A DNA stretch of 64,000 nucleotides, from the NCBI GenBank assembly GCA_946478235.1, contig CAMLBF010000001.1, forward strand, positions 310,001 to 374,000, given 5' to 3'. Shown one piece after another: positions 42,575-50,600 of the stretch. Within the stretch, counting starts at the first letter, position 1; each line of letters starts with the position of its first letter. Below the pieces are notes generated by a model. That model did no database searches. It had not been told where the DNA came from and saw nothing but the letters and a program-made list of their open reading frames with translations. The translations under genes and the position numbers were made by a program. This DNA is from an uncultured Bartonella sp. Its GTDB lineage: Bacteria; Pseudomonadota; Alphaproteobacteria; Rhizobiales; Rhizobiaceae.

Positions 42575-42607
42575 GACGCATTTTCCCTATAATCAAGAAA
42601 ATGCGTC
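42575..42607. other. 11-bp perfect inverted repeat upstream of rsmH
   Basis: GACGCATTTTC (42575-42585) and GAAAATGCGTC (42597-42607) flank an 11-base AT-rich spacer. It lies 62 bp before the rsmH start and 57 bp after the mntH stop. No T run follows on either strand, so it is a poor terminator; an operator or a recombination relic is possible. It does not resemble the TGGGN repeats bound by MraZ. Confidence 0.6.
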
Positions 42608-42663
42608 AGTCTGCTTATCGCACAATTATGCTTAAAGAAGTGTTAGGATTATAAAATAACCAA

Positions 42664-43977
42664 TCAGGCGACGTCCGGTATCAACCCAAATGTCATAAAT
42701 AGCAGAACAAAATTGAGAACCAGCACAATAATTGCCGATAAAATAGCGATGATCTGCGTTATCACATGATTAGCAAATTTTCCCATAATGGACTTTTTGC
42801 CGCTAAAAATAAGCAGCGCAATCATCGGTACTGGTAATGATATTGACAGAATAACCTGACTGACAACAAGTGCTTCTGTTGAATTGACACCAATGGCAAC
42901 AACAATAAATGCTGGTATCATGGTAATCAACCGACGAACCCAAATAGGGATGTAAAAGCCGACAAAACCTTGCATCACCATTTGCCCAGCCATAGTTCCG
43001 ACAACGGAACTGGATATACCCGACACAATCAGTGAAACAAGAAATACGCCAGCTGCACCAACGCCCAATAGAGGCGTTAAAGTATGATAGGCCTGATCTA
43101 TTTCTGCTACATCACTGTGGCTACCATGAAACGTACTTGCCGCCATAATAACCATAGCCATATTCACCATACCAGCAATGGCAAGCGCGACAATAACTTC
43201 ACGGTTAGAATATCGCACAAGCTTTGCCCTATCACCGTCATTTTCCACCTTGGCACGTGACTGTGTTAGACCAGAGTGTAAATAAAGTGCATGAGGCATA
43301 ACCGTTGCACCAATAATACCGACAGAAATCAGCAAAGCATTGGCATCCGGCATTTCTGGTTTGAAAAGATGAAGACCAGCAGCTTCCCAATCAACCGGAG
43401 CAATAATCATTTCAATTAGGTAACAGATTCCGATGATGGAAACCAAAACACCAATCAAAATTTCGGTTGGACGAAAACCACGGCTATCAATCATGAGTAA
43501 AGCATAGGTAATGACAGCCGTTATTGCCATACCGATAATGAGCGGCATATTAAAGAGCAGCGCAAGACCAATTGCACCACCTAGAAACTCGGCAAGGTCC
43601 GTTGCCATTGCCGCTATTTCGCTCACAATCCACATAGCAATAACAACTGGCTTGGATAAATTGTCACGGCACAATTCAGCCAAGTTTTTGCCCGTTACAA
43701 TACCAACTTTTGCAGACAATGCCTGAAATAACATGGCAATAAGATTGGCTAACAGGACAACCCATAAAAGCGTATAACCATACCCCGACCCTGCCTGAAT
43801 ATTGGTGGCAAAATTACCCGGATCCATATAGGCAATTGAAGCTATGACGGCTGGACCAACCATCAAAAGGATCGACCGCCCGCCCTTACGTTTACCAGAT
43901 AATACCGCAGAAATACCTTCTGAAGTCCGTTCTGTTAAAGTAGACTTTCTATAAGAATTATTATTTTGTTGAGACAT
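42664..43977 (-). CDS. mntH: Mn2+/Fe2+ symporter of the NRAMP family
   Basis: MntH imports manganese with protons across the inner membrane. The 437-residue protein has about 11 hydrophobic segments. The metal-binding helix 1 motif reads MDPGNFATNIQAG near 60, and helix 6 has MPHALYLHSG near 235; both are diagnostic of NRAMP. The conserved GQ-rich loop appears as SSVVGTMAGQMVMQGF near 330. The cytoplasmic N terminus is Ser- and Lys-rich. A Mur/Fur-like palindrome sits 15 bp before its ATG, suggesting repression when manganese or iron is plentiful. Confidence 0.96.
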   Translation of the reverse strand: MSQQNNNSYRKSTLTERTSEGISAVLSGKRKGGRSILLMVGPAVIASIAYMDPGNFATNIQAGSGYGYTLLWVVLLANLIAMLFQALSAKVGIVTGKNLAELCRDNLSKPVVIAMWIVSEIAAMATDLAEFLGGAIGLALLFNMPLIIGMAITAVITYALLMIDSRGFRPTEILIGVLVSIIGICYLIEMIIAPVDWEAAGLHLFKPEMPDANALLISVGIIGATVMPHALYLHSGLTQSRAKVENDGDRAKLVRYSNREVIVALAIAGMVNMAMVIMAASTFHGSHSDVAEIDQAYHTLTPLLGVGAAGVFLVSLIVSGISSSVVGTMAGQMVMQGFVGFYIPIWVRRLITMIPAFIVVAIGVNSTEALVVSQVILSISLPVPMIALLIFSGKKSIMGKFANHVITQIIAILSAIIVLVLNFVLLFMTFGLIPDVA

Positions 43978-43991
43978 GCATCATTCTTTCT

Positions 43992-44012
43992 AAATGCGAA
44001 TGATTTGCATTT
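43992..44012. promoter_or_regulatory. Mur/Fur-type operator before mntH
   Basis: AAATGCGAAT-G-ATTTGCATTT is a 21-bp near-perfect palindrome (one mismatch between the arms), ending 15 bp upstream of the mntH start. Boxes of TGCAAAT/ATTTGCA type are the known targets of Mur, the manganese-responsive Fur-family repressor of rhizobia and Brucella. Assignment is by pattern and context. Confidence 0.7.
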
Positions 44013-44098
44013 AGACGCAAAAACCATGATGCGTCAATCGTTACAAATTAAACTTTTTGTGTTCGGCTAAAATTATTTTTTGTGTAAAGTAAAAAATT

Positions 44099-44485
44099 GT
44101 CAGTTGGTCTGTAAGCCGGGTTCTGTATGGCGAAATATGCATTTCGCGTGGCAACCATTCATCTGGGACGATTGTTACCAACCGCCTCTTGCAACCTACC
44201 CGAATGACACGCCTGGAATATGGCTGCAAAACGAGTTTGCGCGTCATTCCTATTCGGTCTTGCTCCCGGTGGGGTTTACCTTGCCACAACCATTACTGGT
44301 TATGCGGTGGGCTCTTACCCCGCCTTTTCACCCTTACCCATTGACTGGGCGGTTTGTTTTCTGTGGCACTTTCCCTAGGGTCGCCCCCGCCGGACGTTAT
44401 CCGGCACCGTTATTCCGTGGAGCCCGGACTTTCCTCACTTCCCGCCTTTCGGCATTGGAAAAGCGCGGCTGCCCGACCAACTGAC
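44099..44485 (-). ncRNA. rnpB: RNase P RNA (class A)
   Basis: The catalytic RNA that trims tRNA 5' ends. On the minus strand the RNA begins GTCAGTTGGTCGGGCAGCC. It then carries the universal block GAGGAAAGTCCGGGCTCC, the central GGGTAAGAGCCCACCGC and GGCAAGGTAAACCCCACC stretches, and AGAACCCGGCTTACAGACC near the end. It closes with CAACTGAC, which pairs with the first bases as helix P1. The ends are taken from that P1 pairing. The length of about 387 bases fits an alphaproteobacterial class A RNA. A plus-strand frame of 134 codons over the same bases is antisense and not a gene. Confidence 0.97.
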
Positions 44486-44492
44486 TTGCGCG

Positions 44493-44520
44493 GTTATAAT
44501 GCAAATTCTTTCAAGTGCAA
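44493..44520 (-). promoter_or_regulatory. Promoter of rnpB
   Basis: On the minus strand TTGCAC (44515-44520), a 16-base spacer and TATAAC (44493-44498) stand about 7 bases before the P1 start of rnpB. The spacing agrees with a sigma70 promoter that starts transcription at or near the mature 5' end. Confidence 0.65.
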
Positions 44521-44638
44521 ACCGCTAAAGTGCCTTTATTCTAACGACACTGTGTTTAAGTCCAACGACAATAGAGTTATGGGAAATTGATGATACAAAA
44601 CAACAATCCCAATTTTTAAAACCTTGGCTTTTGAAATA

Positions 44639-45409
44639 TTAGCTCAGGCTCTTTAATGTCCCTAACAAGCGGTGCAATGTATCAATTGTCGAAACATCCG
44701 CAACACCATCAATTTTCTCAGGTCTAAAATGTCGCTGGAAAGCTTCTGTTACCAGCCGCGTACGGTCATCAAAAACACCAGTAATCTCGATACCATAGCC
44801 ATATAATGCTAACATCGACTGATAGGCCTCAACAGGTCTTCCACTTTCGCCACTGCTCATAAAGCGCCCACCCGCTATTGGCGCCGGTTTTACCCAATGT
44901 CCAATGCCGTTATCGTGCAAAATGCCCCATGGAAACTTTTCTCCCGGGTCTGTTTTACGATGTGGTGCAATATCCGAATGACCAAGAACATATCGTTGTT
45001 CAATATTGTAACGATCAATAATTGACCGACAAAGCTTTATAACAACATTTATCTGTTTTTCAGGAAAATCCGGCCAATTCAGCAAAGGGCCACCATTCAC
45101 AATTTCTATTCCAATCGAATTGGAATTAATATCAGTAATGCCACCCCAAAAGCTCTCGCCAGCATGCCAAGCGCGATATTTTTCACCAACCATTTGCACC
45201 ACTGTACCGTCTTCCCGCACGACATAATGTGCAGATACCTTGGATTCTGGTGTTTCCAACAATTTTTCAGCCGCTTCAGCATTTTCCATGCCCGTATAAT
45301 GAAGAATAAGAAAACGCGGCTTAGCGGCATCTTTTCTCATCTCATAATTGGGTGATGGACGAACGATTGCTCCTTCAAAGTCCGGTTTGAAACTATTGCC
45401 AGCGGTCAT
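44639..45409 (-). CDS. N-acetylmuramoyl-L-alanine amidase (amidase_2 type) with PG-binding tail
   Basis: Cleaves the bond between MurNAc and the stem peptide. In the 256-residue protein the amidase_2 zinc site is visible: RFLILHYTGMENAEAAEKLL near 35 (first His), KVSAHYVVREDG near 58, YRAWHAG near 80, and GHSDIAPHRKTDPG near 145 with the last His and Lys. The last 65 residues form a peptidoglycan_binding_1-like domain (YQSMLALYGYGIEITGVFDDRTRLVTEAFQRHF, in parts). No signal peptide is visible, so it may be a cytosolic AmpD-like recycling enzyme, or be exported in a way I cannot see. The gene overlaps the DnaJ/TerB gene by four bases. Confidence 0.88.
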   Translation of the reverse strand: MTAGNSFKPDFEGAIVRPSPNYEMRKDAAKPRFLILHYTGMENAEAAEKLLETPESKVSAHYVVREDGTVVQMVGEKYRAWHAGESFWGGITDINSNSIGIEIVNGGPLLNWPDFPEKQINVVIKLCRSIIDRYNIEQRYVLGHSDIAPHRKTDPGEKFPWGILHDNGIGHWVKPAPIAGGRFMSSGESGRPVEAYQSMLALYGYGIEITGVFDDRTRLVTEAFQRHFRPEKIDGVADVSTIDTLHRLLGTLKSLS

Positions 45410-46116
45410 ACTGTTAACTCCTCACGCACAATTGCCCACGCATCATTGATTGCGGCCAACCTTTCATTGGCAATTGCCAGAAATTCTTTTGGTAGTCCTC
45501 TTGCAATGACGCGATCGGGATGATGTTCACGCACCAATTCATAATATCTATTACGTGCATCGGCAAAACTTGTACCTCTTTTAATCCCCAAAACAAGCCA
45601 AGGGTCGGCTATGCCTGTAACAACATGACGCGCGCACAAAGCATCAAATTGTTTTTGTGAAAATCCGAATATCCCAGCAACCTGCCGAAGAAATTCGAGT
45701 TCATTTTCATGAACCATTCCGTCAGATTTGGCGATATAAAACAAGCCATCAAGTACATCTTCCAGAAGTTTTCCCTGACAATTCGACTCCTGACAAAGCC
45801 GATATAGGCGCTTAGCATAAATATCGAAACCTGCAACATCCTGCCTTGCAAGGTTATAAAGCCGCTCGACATTGCGTATTTCGCGTGGAGGCACCGAAAA
45901 AATTTGATAAAATGCTTTGACTTCTGCGTCGCTTACAACACCATCTGCCTTTGCCATTTTGGCTGAAAGGGCAATCATGGCAACAGAAAACGCAACTTGG
46001 CGGCGTGTTTCTGGGTCGCCCTCAAAAAGTGTCCGCACACGCTCGATAACAGCTGTAAAAACCTCGCTGGCAACGCTGCCGATAAGTTGTCCAATGCGCG
46101 TCCATAAAGAAGACAT
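45406..46116 (-). CDS. DjlA-like protein with TerB and DnaJ domains
   Basis: A 236-residue protein with a TerB-like (tellurite resistance B) helical domain at about 40-160 (FSVAMIALSAKMAKADGVVSDAEVKAF, in parts; YIAKSDGMVHENELEFLRQVAG) and a C-terminal J-domain at about 170-236 with the HPD tripeptide (REHHPDRVIARGLP). J-proteins activate the ATPase of DnaK. DjlA of E. coli has the same order plus a membrane helix; a strong helix is not obvious here, though the N terminus is amphipathic. It is translated together with the amidase. Confidence 0.87.
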   Translation of the reverse strand: MSSLWTRIGQLIGSVASEVFTAVIERVRTLFEGDPETRRQVAFSVAMIALSAKMAKADGVVSDAEVKAFYQIFSVPPREIRNVERLYNLARQDVAGFDIYAKRLYRLCQESNCQGKLLEDVLDGLFYIAKSDGMVHENELEFLRQVAGIFGFSQKQFDALCARHVVTGIADPWLVLGIKRGTSFADARNRYYELVREHHPDRVIARGLPKEFLAIANERLAAINDAWAIVREELTV

Positions 46117-46143
46117 TCAAGTTTCCCCACAAAACATGTCTAG

Positions 46144-46188
46144 TTTTATCCGGTCAATTTCTAGCCGGTCTATTTTTATCCGGTCAAT
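46144..46188 (+). repeat. 15-bp direct repeat upstream of the DnaJ/TerB gene
   Basis: TTTTATCCGGTCAAT occurs at 46144-46158 and again at 46174-46188, 30 bp apart, with a related CTAGCCGGTCTAT between. Further loose repeats (TAACAATGTTGGC/GTAACAATGTCGGC and CTTTTAACACCGG/CTTTTAACGCCG) fill 46228-46300. Confidence 0.75.
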
Positions 46189-46300
46189 GCCTCGCGTTAA
46201 ACAACAAGGTATTAAATAACGCGCAGCCTAACAATGTTGGCATTTGTAACAATGTCGGCTTTTAACACCGGTATTTATTTCCAGCTTTTAACGCCGATAA

Positions 46301-46651
46301 TTATTGACCTGCATCGACAGTCGAAGGACGATGCATGGCATCATTACCTGCTTTTCCAGCTTTCTTGGCAAAAGCGTCCGCCTGCTCTTCACTTTGCCCA
46401 CTAGCCAAGGCTGCTGCCTTAGCATCTTCCATCAATTTATTGACGACTTCCTGTTTTTGTTCTTCGGTCATATTGGACGGTGTCAGTGGAGCATCAGGGA
46501 TAGATAATGCTGCTCCTTCCGGCAAAGTGTTGCCATCAACACCTTTGGTTCCACCGCCAACAAAACTGGTATATGCCCATTTTATCGCTAAAATAAGCAG
46601 GATAAGGATGATGACGAGTATGATAATACGGCCCCAACGAAGTCTTTTCAT
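46301..46651 (-). CDS. Small single-span membrane protein, function unknown
   Basis: A 116-residue protein with a positively charged start (MKRLRWGR), one membrane helix (IIILVIILILLILAIKWAY, about 9-27) and a hydrophilic periplasmic part of about 85 residues rich in Ala, Glu and Lys (TEEQKQEVVNKLMEDAKAA near 62-80), likely helical. I do not recognise a domain. It is transcribed away from the GH25 gene and toward the DnaJ gene. The ATG at 46651 follows GAAAAAAT. It is probably real given its clean topology, but no role is implied. Confidence 0.6.
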   Translation of the reverse strand: MKRLRWGRIIILVIILILLILAIKWAYTSFVGGGTKGVDGNTLPEGAALSIPDAPLTPSNMTEEQKQEVVNKLMEDAKAAALASGQSEEQADAFAKKAGKAGNDAMHRPSTVDAGQ

Positions 46652-46741
46652 ATTTTTTCCCGAATATTTTTCATTTATATGCCATTAATTTACTATTTTT
46701 AGCAATGGTCGCCACAAACATCTTATCCAAGAGGGTTTCAA

Positions 46742-47572
46742 TTGTCTTTAAGAAATAGTGCTACAACAATAATGCGTCAAACCATATTACTTTCCGTTTT
46801 ATCTTTTTGTCTCGCTTCGTGTTCAACCGTATCATACGATTTTGCTGATTTGGTGCCCCCTTCGGGAACCACTCCCAAAGGTCCCATCAATGCACCGCGT
46901 TTTCAGGACAGCAAGCCGCATGATTGGGCAAAACTAACACCATGGCACTACCCTATTCATGGAACCGATGTGTCAAAATATCAAAGAGATATCGACTGGG
47001 CATCGGTTAAAGGGAGTGGCATTTCCTTTGCTTTCATAAAAGCGACGGAAGGCGGTGACCGTGTTGATGATAATTTTATTCATAACTGGAATGGCACCAA
47101 AGAAATTGGCATGCCTAGAGGCGCATACCACTTTTATTATTACTGCCGCTCGGCCAGCGATCAGGCAAAATGGTACATACGCAATGTGCCCAAAGACCCC
47201 TCTGCGCTGCCGCCCGTTCTCGACATGGAGTGGAATGATTCTTCGCCAACGTGTAAAATCCGCCCGCCGGCAGAAACTGTGCGCAGCGAAATGCAGGTTT
47301 TCCTTTCCATGGTTGAAAAGCACTACGGAAAAAAACCGATTATCTATACAACAGTCGACTTTTTTGACCGTAACAACCTATCGCAAATGAAAGGTTATAT
47401 CTTCTGGTTACGGTCAGTTGCTGGGCACCCTCAAGAAAAATATGGACCACACCCTTGGATGTTCTGGCAATATACTGGTACCGGCCGCATACCTGGTATT
47501 AATGGTGATGCCGATATCAATGTTTTTTATGGTAGCCGTGAAGAGTGGAAACGTTTTGTATCGTCTAACTGA
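46742..47572 (+). CDS. GH25-family lysozyme, predicted lipoprotein
   Basis: Family 25 lysozymes cleave the MurNAc-GlcNAc bond. The 276-residue frame starts at TTG with AGAGGG seven bases upstream; an ATG at 46772 lacks a ribosome site. The signal peptide ends in a lipobox, SFCLASC, so the protein is likely an outer-membrane or periplasm-facing lipoprotein. GH25 marks follow: HGTDVSKYQRDIDWASVK near 75, FAFIKATEGGDRVDDNF near 97, GAYHFYYY near 128, LDMEWN near 158 with the catalytic Asp and Glu, and WMFWQYTGTGRIPGINGDADINVF near 240 (in parts). It lies near other murein enzymes but alone on its strand. Confidence 0.92.
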   Translation: MSLRNSATTIMRQTILLSVLSFCLASCSTVSYDFADLVPPSGTTPKGPINAPRFQDSKPHDWAKLTPWHYPIHGTDVSKYQRDIDWASVKGSGISFAFIKATEGGDRVDDNFIHNWNGTKEIGMPRGAYHFYYYCRSASDQAKWYIRNVPKDPSALPPVLDMEWNDSSPTCKIRPPAETVRSEMQVFLSMVEKHYGKKPIIYTTVDFFDRNNLSQMKGYIFWLRSVAGHPQEKYGPHPWMFWQYTGTGRIPGINGDADINVFYGSREEWKRFVSSN

Positions 47573-47690
47573 TAGTTTTATTGAAAACTTTACTTAAGAA
47601 CAGTGTACCGCTTAACGTGGCCTCTTTATTTATCAAATAAAATAGTACAAGACTTGTATAACATTTTAACCTGCAGGGAATTAGAATACG

Positions 47691-48944
47691 ATGGTCAAAA
47701 TAAGAAAAGCAATTCTGGCAGCATCAACAGTATTGTTTGCTACGGCATTCTTTTCACCGTTAAACGCAGAAGAGAATAAAGCCATTTCAGCAGATGCACC
47801 AGTTGACAGTGCTGCGGCAGAAGCAGCAAAAAAGGCATGTAATGCACCTTTGGATGTCTTTATGAATGGTGTTGCTGAAGAGGCAAAACAAGCTGGTGTC
47901 AGTGAAAAATCAATTGAGCAACTTAAAAATGCAAAGATTGATCCGAAAGTATTGGCCAGAGATAATTCGCAAGCAATATTCAATTTGACATTTGCTGACT
48001 TTGCCAAACGTGTCATTCCAGAAGCGCGATTGAAAAAAGGCAAAGAAAACCTGCAAAAATATGCCGATATATTTGCAAAAGCCGAAGAGAAATACGGTGT
48101 TCCAGGTCCTGTCATTGCCGCTTTTTGGGGATTAGAGACCGATTACGGCGCAGTTCAAGGCAATTTCAATACACTAAACGCATTGTTCACATTGTCGCAT
48201 GATTGCCGTCGTCCCGAACTATTCCGACCACAACTTATCTCACTGCTCAAACTATTTGATCGAGGGGTTGTTAATTCGCAAACAACAGGTGCGTGGGCTG
48301 GCGAAATAGGACAGATGCAGCTTCTGCCTAAAGATTATCTTGAACGCGGAGTTGATGGTGATGGTGACGGGAAAATTGACCTGAAGGGTTCTGTTGCTGA
48401 TGCTGTTATGACCACAGCGCGTATGTTGAGTGAACTTGGCTGGAAACGTGGTGAACCATGGCTGGAAGAAGTGCGTGTAACGCGTGATGATTTGCCATGG
48501 CAGGAAGCGATCCGTACCAATAGAAAACCACATTCACAGTGGACTGAATGGGGTGTTACAGGTCTCAACGGTCCTCTTGGTGCTGATAATGGCGATGCTT
48601 CACTGATGTTGCCAATGGGGCGCAAAGGACCAGCTTTTCTGACCTATGACAATTTCGATATTTTTGTCGAATGGAATAAGTCTATCGTTTACGCCACAAC
48701 AGTTGCTTATTTTGCAGCACGGTTGAATGGCGCGCCTGCATTTGATCTTGGCAATCCTGACCCTGGCCTGAGCACTGAGGACATGAGACAACTTCAGCAG
48801 AAACTCGCTGAACATGGCCATGATATGGGAAAAATTGACGGTGTTTATGGCATATTGACGCGCGATGCGGTCCGCACAGAACAGCAAAGATTAGGCTTAC
48901 CGGCGGATTCATGGCCAACAAAGGAGCTACTCGATAAACTCTGA
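47691..48944 (+). CDS. Lytic murein transglycosylase, MltB type
   Basis: Cuts peptidoglycan glycan strands and leaves 1,6-anhydro ends. The 417-residue precursor has a signal peptide (KAILAASTVLFATAFFSPLNA, residues 6-26, read in pieces) with no lipobox, so it is soluble in the periplasm. The SLT_2 domain has the catalytic Glu149 in FWGLETDYGAVQGNF, then FRPQLISLLKLFDRG and GEIGQMQLLPKDYLERGVDGDGDGKIDL (in parts). From about 350 a peptidoglycan-binding domain follows (LQQKLAEHGHDMGKIDGVYG). It ends with the terminator at 48973. Confidence 0.94.
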   Translation: MVKIRKAILAASTVLFATAFFSPLNAEENKAISADAPVDSAAAEAAKKACNAPLDVFMNGVAEEAKQAGVSEKSIEQLKNAKIDPKVLARDNSQAIFNLTFADFAKRVIPEARLKKGKENLQKYADIFAKAEEKYGVPGPVIAAFWGLETDYGAVQGNFNTLNALFTLSHDCRRPELFRPQLISLLKLFDRGVVNSQTTGAWAGEIGQMQLLPKDYLERGVDGDGDGKIDLKGSVADAVMTTARMLSELGWKRGEPWLEEVRVTRDDLPWQEAIRTNRKPHSQWTEWGVTGLNGPLGADNGDASLMLPMGRKGPAFLTYDNFDIFVEWNKSIVYATTVAYFAARLNGAPAFDLGNPDPGLSTEDMRQLQQKLAEHGHDMGKIDGVYGILTRDAVRTEQQRLGLPADSWPTKELLDKL

Positions 48945-48972
48945 AATATTTTGAAAAATATATTGATCGAAT

Positions 48973-48998
48973 AAAAGTAGACTTTCGTCTGCTTTTTT
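48973..48998 (+). terminator. Terminator of the MltB-type gene
   Basis: AAAGTAGAC with GTCTGCTTT (one G-T pair) closes a TTTC loop and runs into six T. It begins about 30 bases after the stop codon. Confidence 0.85.
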
Positions 48999-49041
48999 CA
49001 TTTTCTACTTTTCAGGATGAATAAATAAGTTTAATAGTAAA

Positions 49042-49155
49042 GCCCGATTAGAGAAATTCTCTAATCGGGCCACCGGTCACGGGAAAACCTCGCGGGGGGT
49101 CTCAGTTTCCCTGGCCGGTTTAAGGGGTACTGGTTCTTCGTCTGAAACAGTAAGT
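49042..49155 (-). ncRNA. Candidate small structured RNA with its own terminator-like hairpin
   Basis: On the minus strand, ACCGG and GGGAAA pair with TTTTCCC and CCGGT further on, giving a nested two-stem structure that exposes a C-rich loop (GAGACCCCCCGCGAGG). A 14-bp perfect hairpin with a one-base centre (GCCCGATTAGAGAA and its complement, 49042-49070) follows and is itself followed by TTTACTATT. A possible promoter, TTGTTA with a 17-base spacer and CATATC, stands near 49165-49195. No open frame is present. The fold suggests an sRNA, but I cannot match it to a named family. The T run is short, which weakens the terminator reading. Confidence 0.45.
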
Positions 49156-49479
49156 CTGATATGATTTATTTTTGCCCCGATAACAAGTGATGAATGGCAA
49201 GGAATGGGCTTAACAGCTCAATCCTTAAGCCATTTCGTCATAATATGATGAAAACATGGAAATTCCGTCCCAATATGGCGCAGAGTTTCTGTATTCATGA
49301 TTCCCATTTGCTGTTTTTATGATTCTTATTGGCGAAAATTGACCATAAGTGATTCATTCATTGTTGAATCACTGGGGTTGAACAACCTTTATGCCGCAAA
49401 AAACAACAAAGATGGGGTTGAGTTACGCAACTCAAAACGAATCTGGTGGAAATAAAGTCGCGAAAAACGCTATCGTTAA
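49156..49479. other. Gene-free stretch with two perfect hairpins
   Basis: No gene seen. AGTGATTCA/TGAATCACT (9 bp, loop 8) lies at 49348-49373 and TTGAGTT/AACTCAA (7 bp, loop 4) at 49418-49435. Neither is followed by a T run. The stretch leads into the 417-bp repeat array. Confidence 0.6.
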
Positions 49480-49759
49480 CAAGATAACGGATAAGACGAC
49501 ATTAAACGCTTATGGGGGTGCACAAGAATACGTGTGACAGTCCTTGAACAATATAGTCACAATGCCTGAAAAAACATCGGCTTTTCTCAACCAGTGCATA
49601 GCAACCTGAAGACCATTGCTCCGCTGTCTACAAAAAGCTTTACTGTCACAGCGTAACAAGCACCACTGTCAAAGTATAACACACGCCATTGTCACGTGTT
49701 AAAGAGGTAGTCTGCGTTGGTTTAAAAAAGCTTTAGCATCATGTCCAAGCTTCATGCCC

Positions 49760-49872
49760 AGTTTATTAAAGGACGATGCCTAAATCTGCCCTTATTTGCC
49801 GTATCTAGCTTTTGCTAGGTATTTTCTAAGATGCTATATCAATACCGATGCAACTAAAAAACAGTCTGTAGC
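49760..49872 (-). pseudogene. Remnant of the mmcQ/yjbR 3' end, repeat copy 1
   Basis: The minus-strand frame reads IDIAS-stop-KIPSKS-stop-IRQIRADLGIVL-stop, against YIAQSYKIVAKSLTRQIRADLGIVL in the intact gene (given here in pieces). The last eleven residues and the stop are unchanged while the upstream part has two in-frame stops. Only about 30 codons can be aligned. The left part of the unit has no match to coding sequence. Confidence 0.75.
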
Positions 49873-50175
49873 AAGATAACTGACAAGATGGCGGATCGAC
49901 GCTTAGGAAGTTGCACAAGAACACGTGTGACAGTCCTTTAACAATATAGTCACAGTGCCTGAAAAGAGAGCGGCTTTTCTCAACCACCGCATAGCAACCT
50001 GAAGACCATTACTCCGCTGTCTACAAAAAGCGCCACTGTCACAGGGTAACAAGCACCATTGTTAGAGTGCAACAAGCACCACTGCCAAAGTATAACACGC
50101 GCCGTTGTCATATGTTAAAGAGGTAATCGGCGTTGGTTTTTAAAAGCTTTACCATCATGTCCAAGCTTCATGCCC

Positions 50176-50290
50176 AGTTTATTAAAGAACAATGCCTAAA
50201 TCTGCCCTTATTTGCCGTATCTAGCTTTTTGCGAGGTATTTTCTAAGATACTATATCAATACAGATGCAACTAAAAAACAGTCTGTAGCA
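50176..50290 (-). pseudogene. Remnant of the mmcQ/yjbR 3' end, repeat copy 2
   Basis: Same remnant as in copy 1. The minus-strand end again reads RQIRADLGIVL-stop (one base differs near the stop: GTTC against GTCC in the TTCTTTAAT context), and the upstream part is disrupted by stops and small indels relative to the gene. Too short to make a protein. Confidence 0.72.
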
Positions 50291-50600
50291 AAATAACAGA
50301 CTAGATGGCAGATCGACGCTTAGGAAGTTGCACAAGAACACGTGTGACAGCCCCTGACGAATATATGTAACAGCGCTTGAAATGAGATAGGCTTTTCTCA
50401 ACCAACGCATAGAACCTGAAGACCATTGCTCCGCTGTCTACAAAATGCGACACTGTCACGGTGTAATAAGTACCATTGTTAGAGTGTAACAAGCACCACT
50501 GCCACAGTATAACACGCGACACTGTAACAGTGTAAAAGAGGTATTCTGCGTTGGTTTTAAAAAAGCTCTAGCGTTACGGCTAGGCTTCATGCCCAGTTTA

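Noticed and set aside
44080-44484. Plus-strand frame of 134 codons
   Set aside because: It lies antisense on rnpB, whose RNA signatures are unmistakable; no ribosome site and no protein family.
46742-48944. Prophage lysis cassette (GH25 lysozyme plus transglycosylase)
   Set aside because: No holin, structural phage gene, integrase or att-like repeat is near; both proteins have bacterial export signals.
49042-49155. 4.5S (SRP) or 6S RNA
   Set aside because: The SRP GGAAG/AGCAG apical loop motif is absent, and I could not identify the 6S central bubble; so left as an unnamed candidate.
50301-50522. Minus-strand frame of 73 codons in the repeat array
   Set aside because: Composed of the 23-bp minisatellite in one frame; not preserved in the other copies and without a ribosome site.
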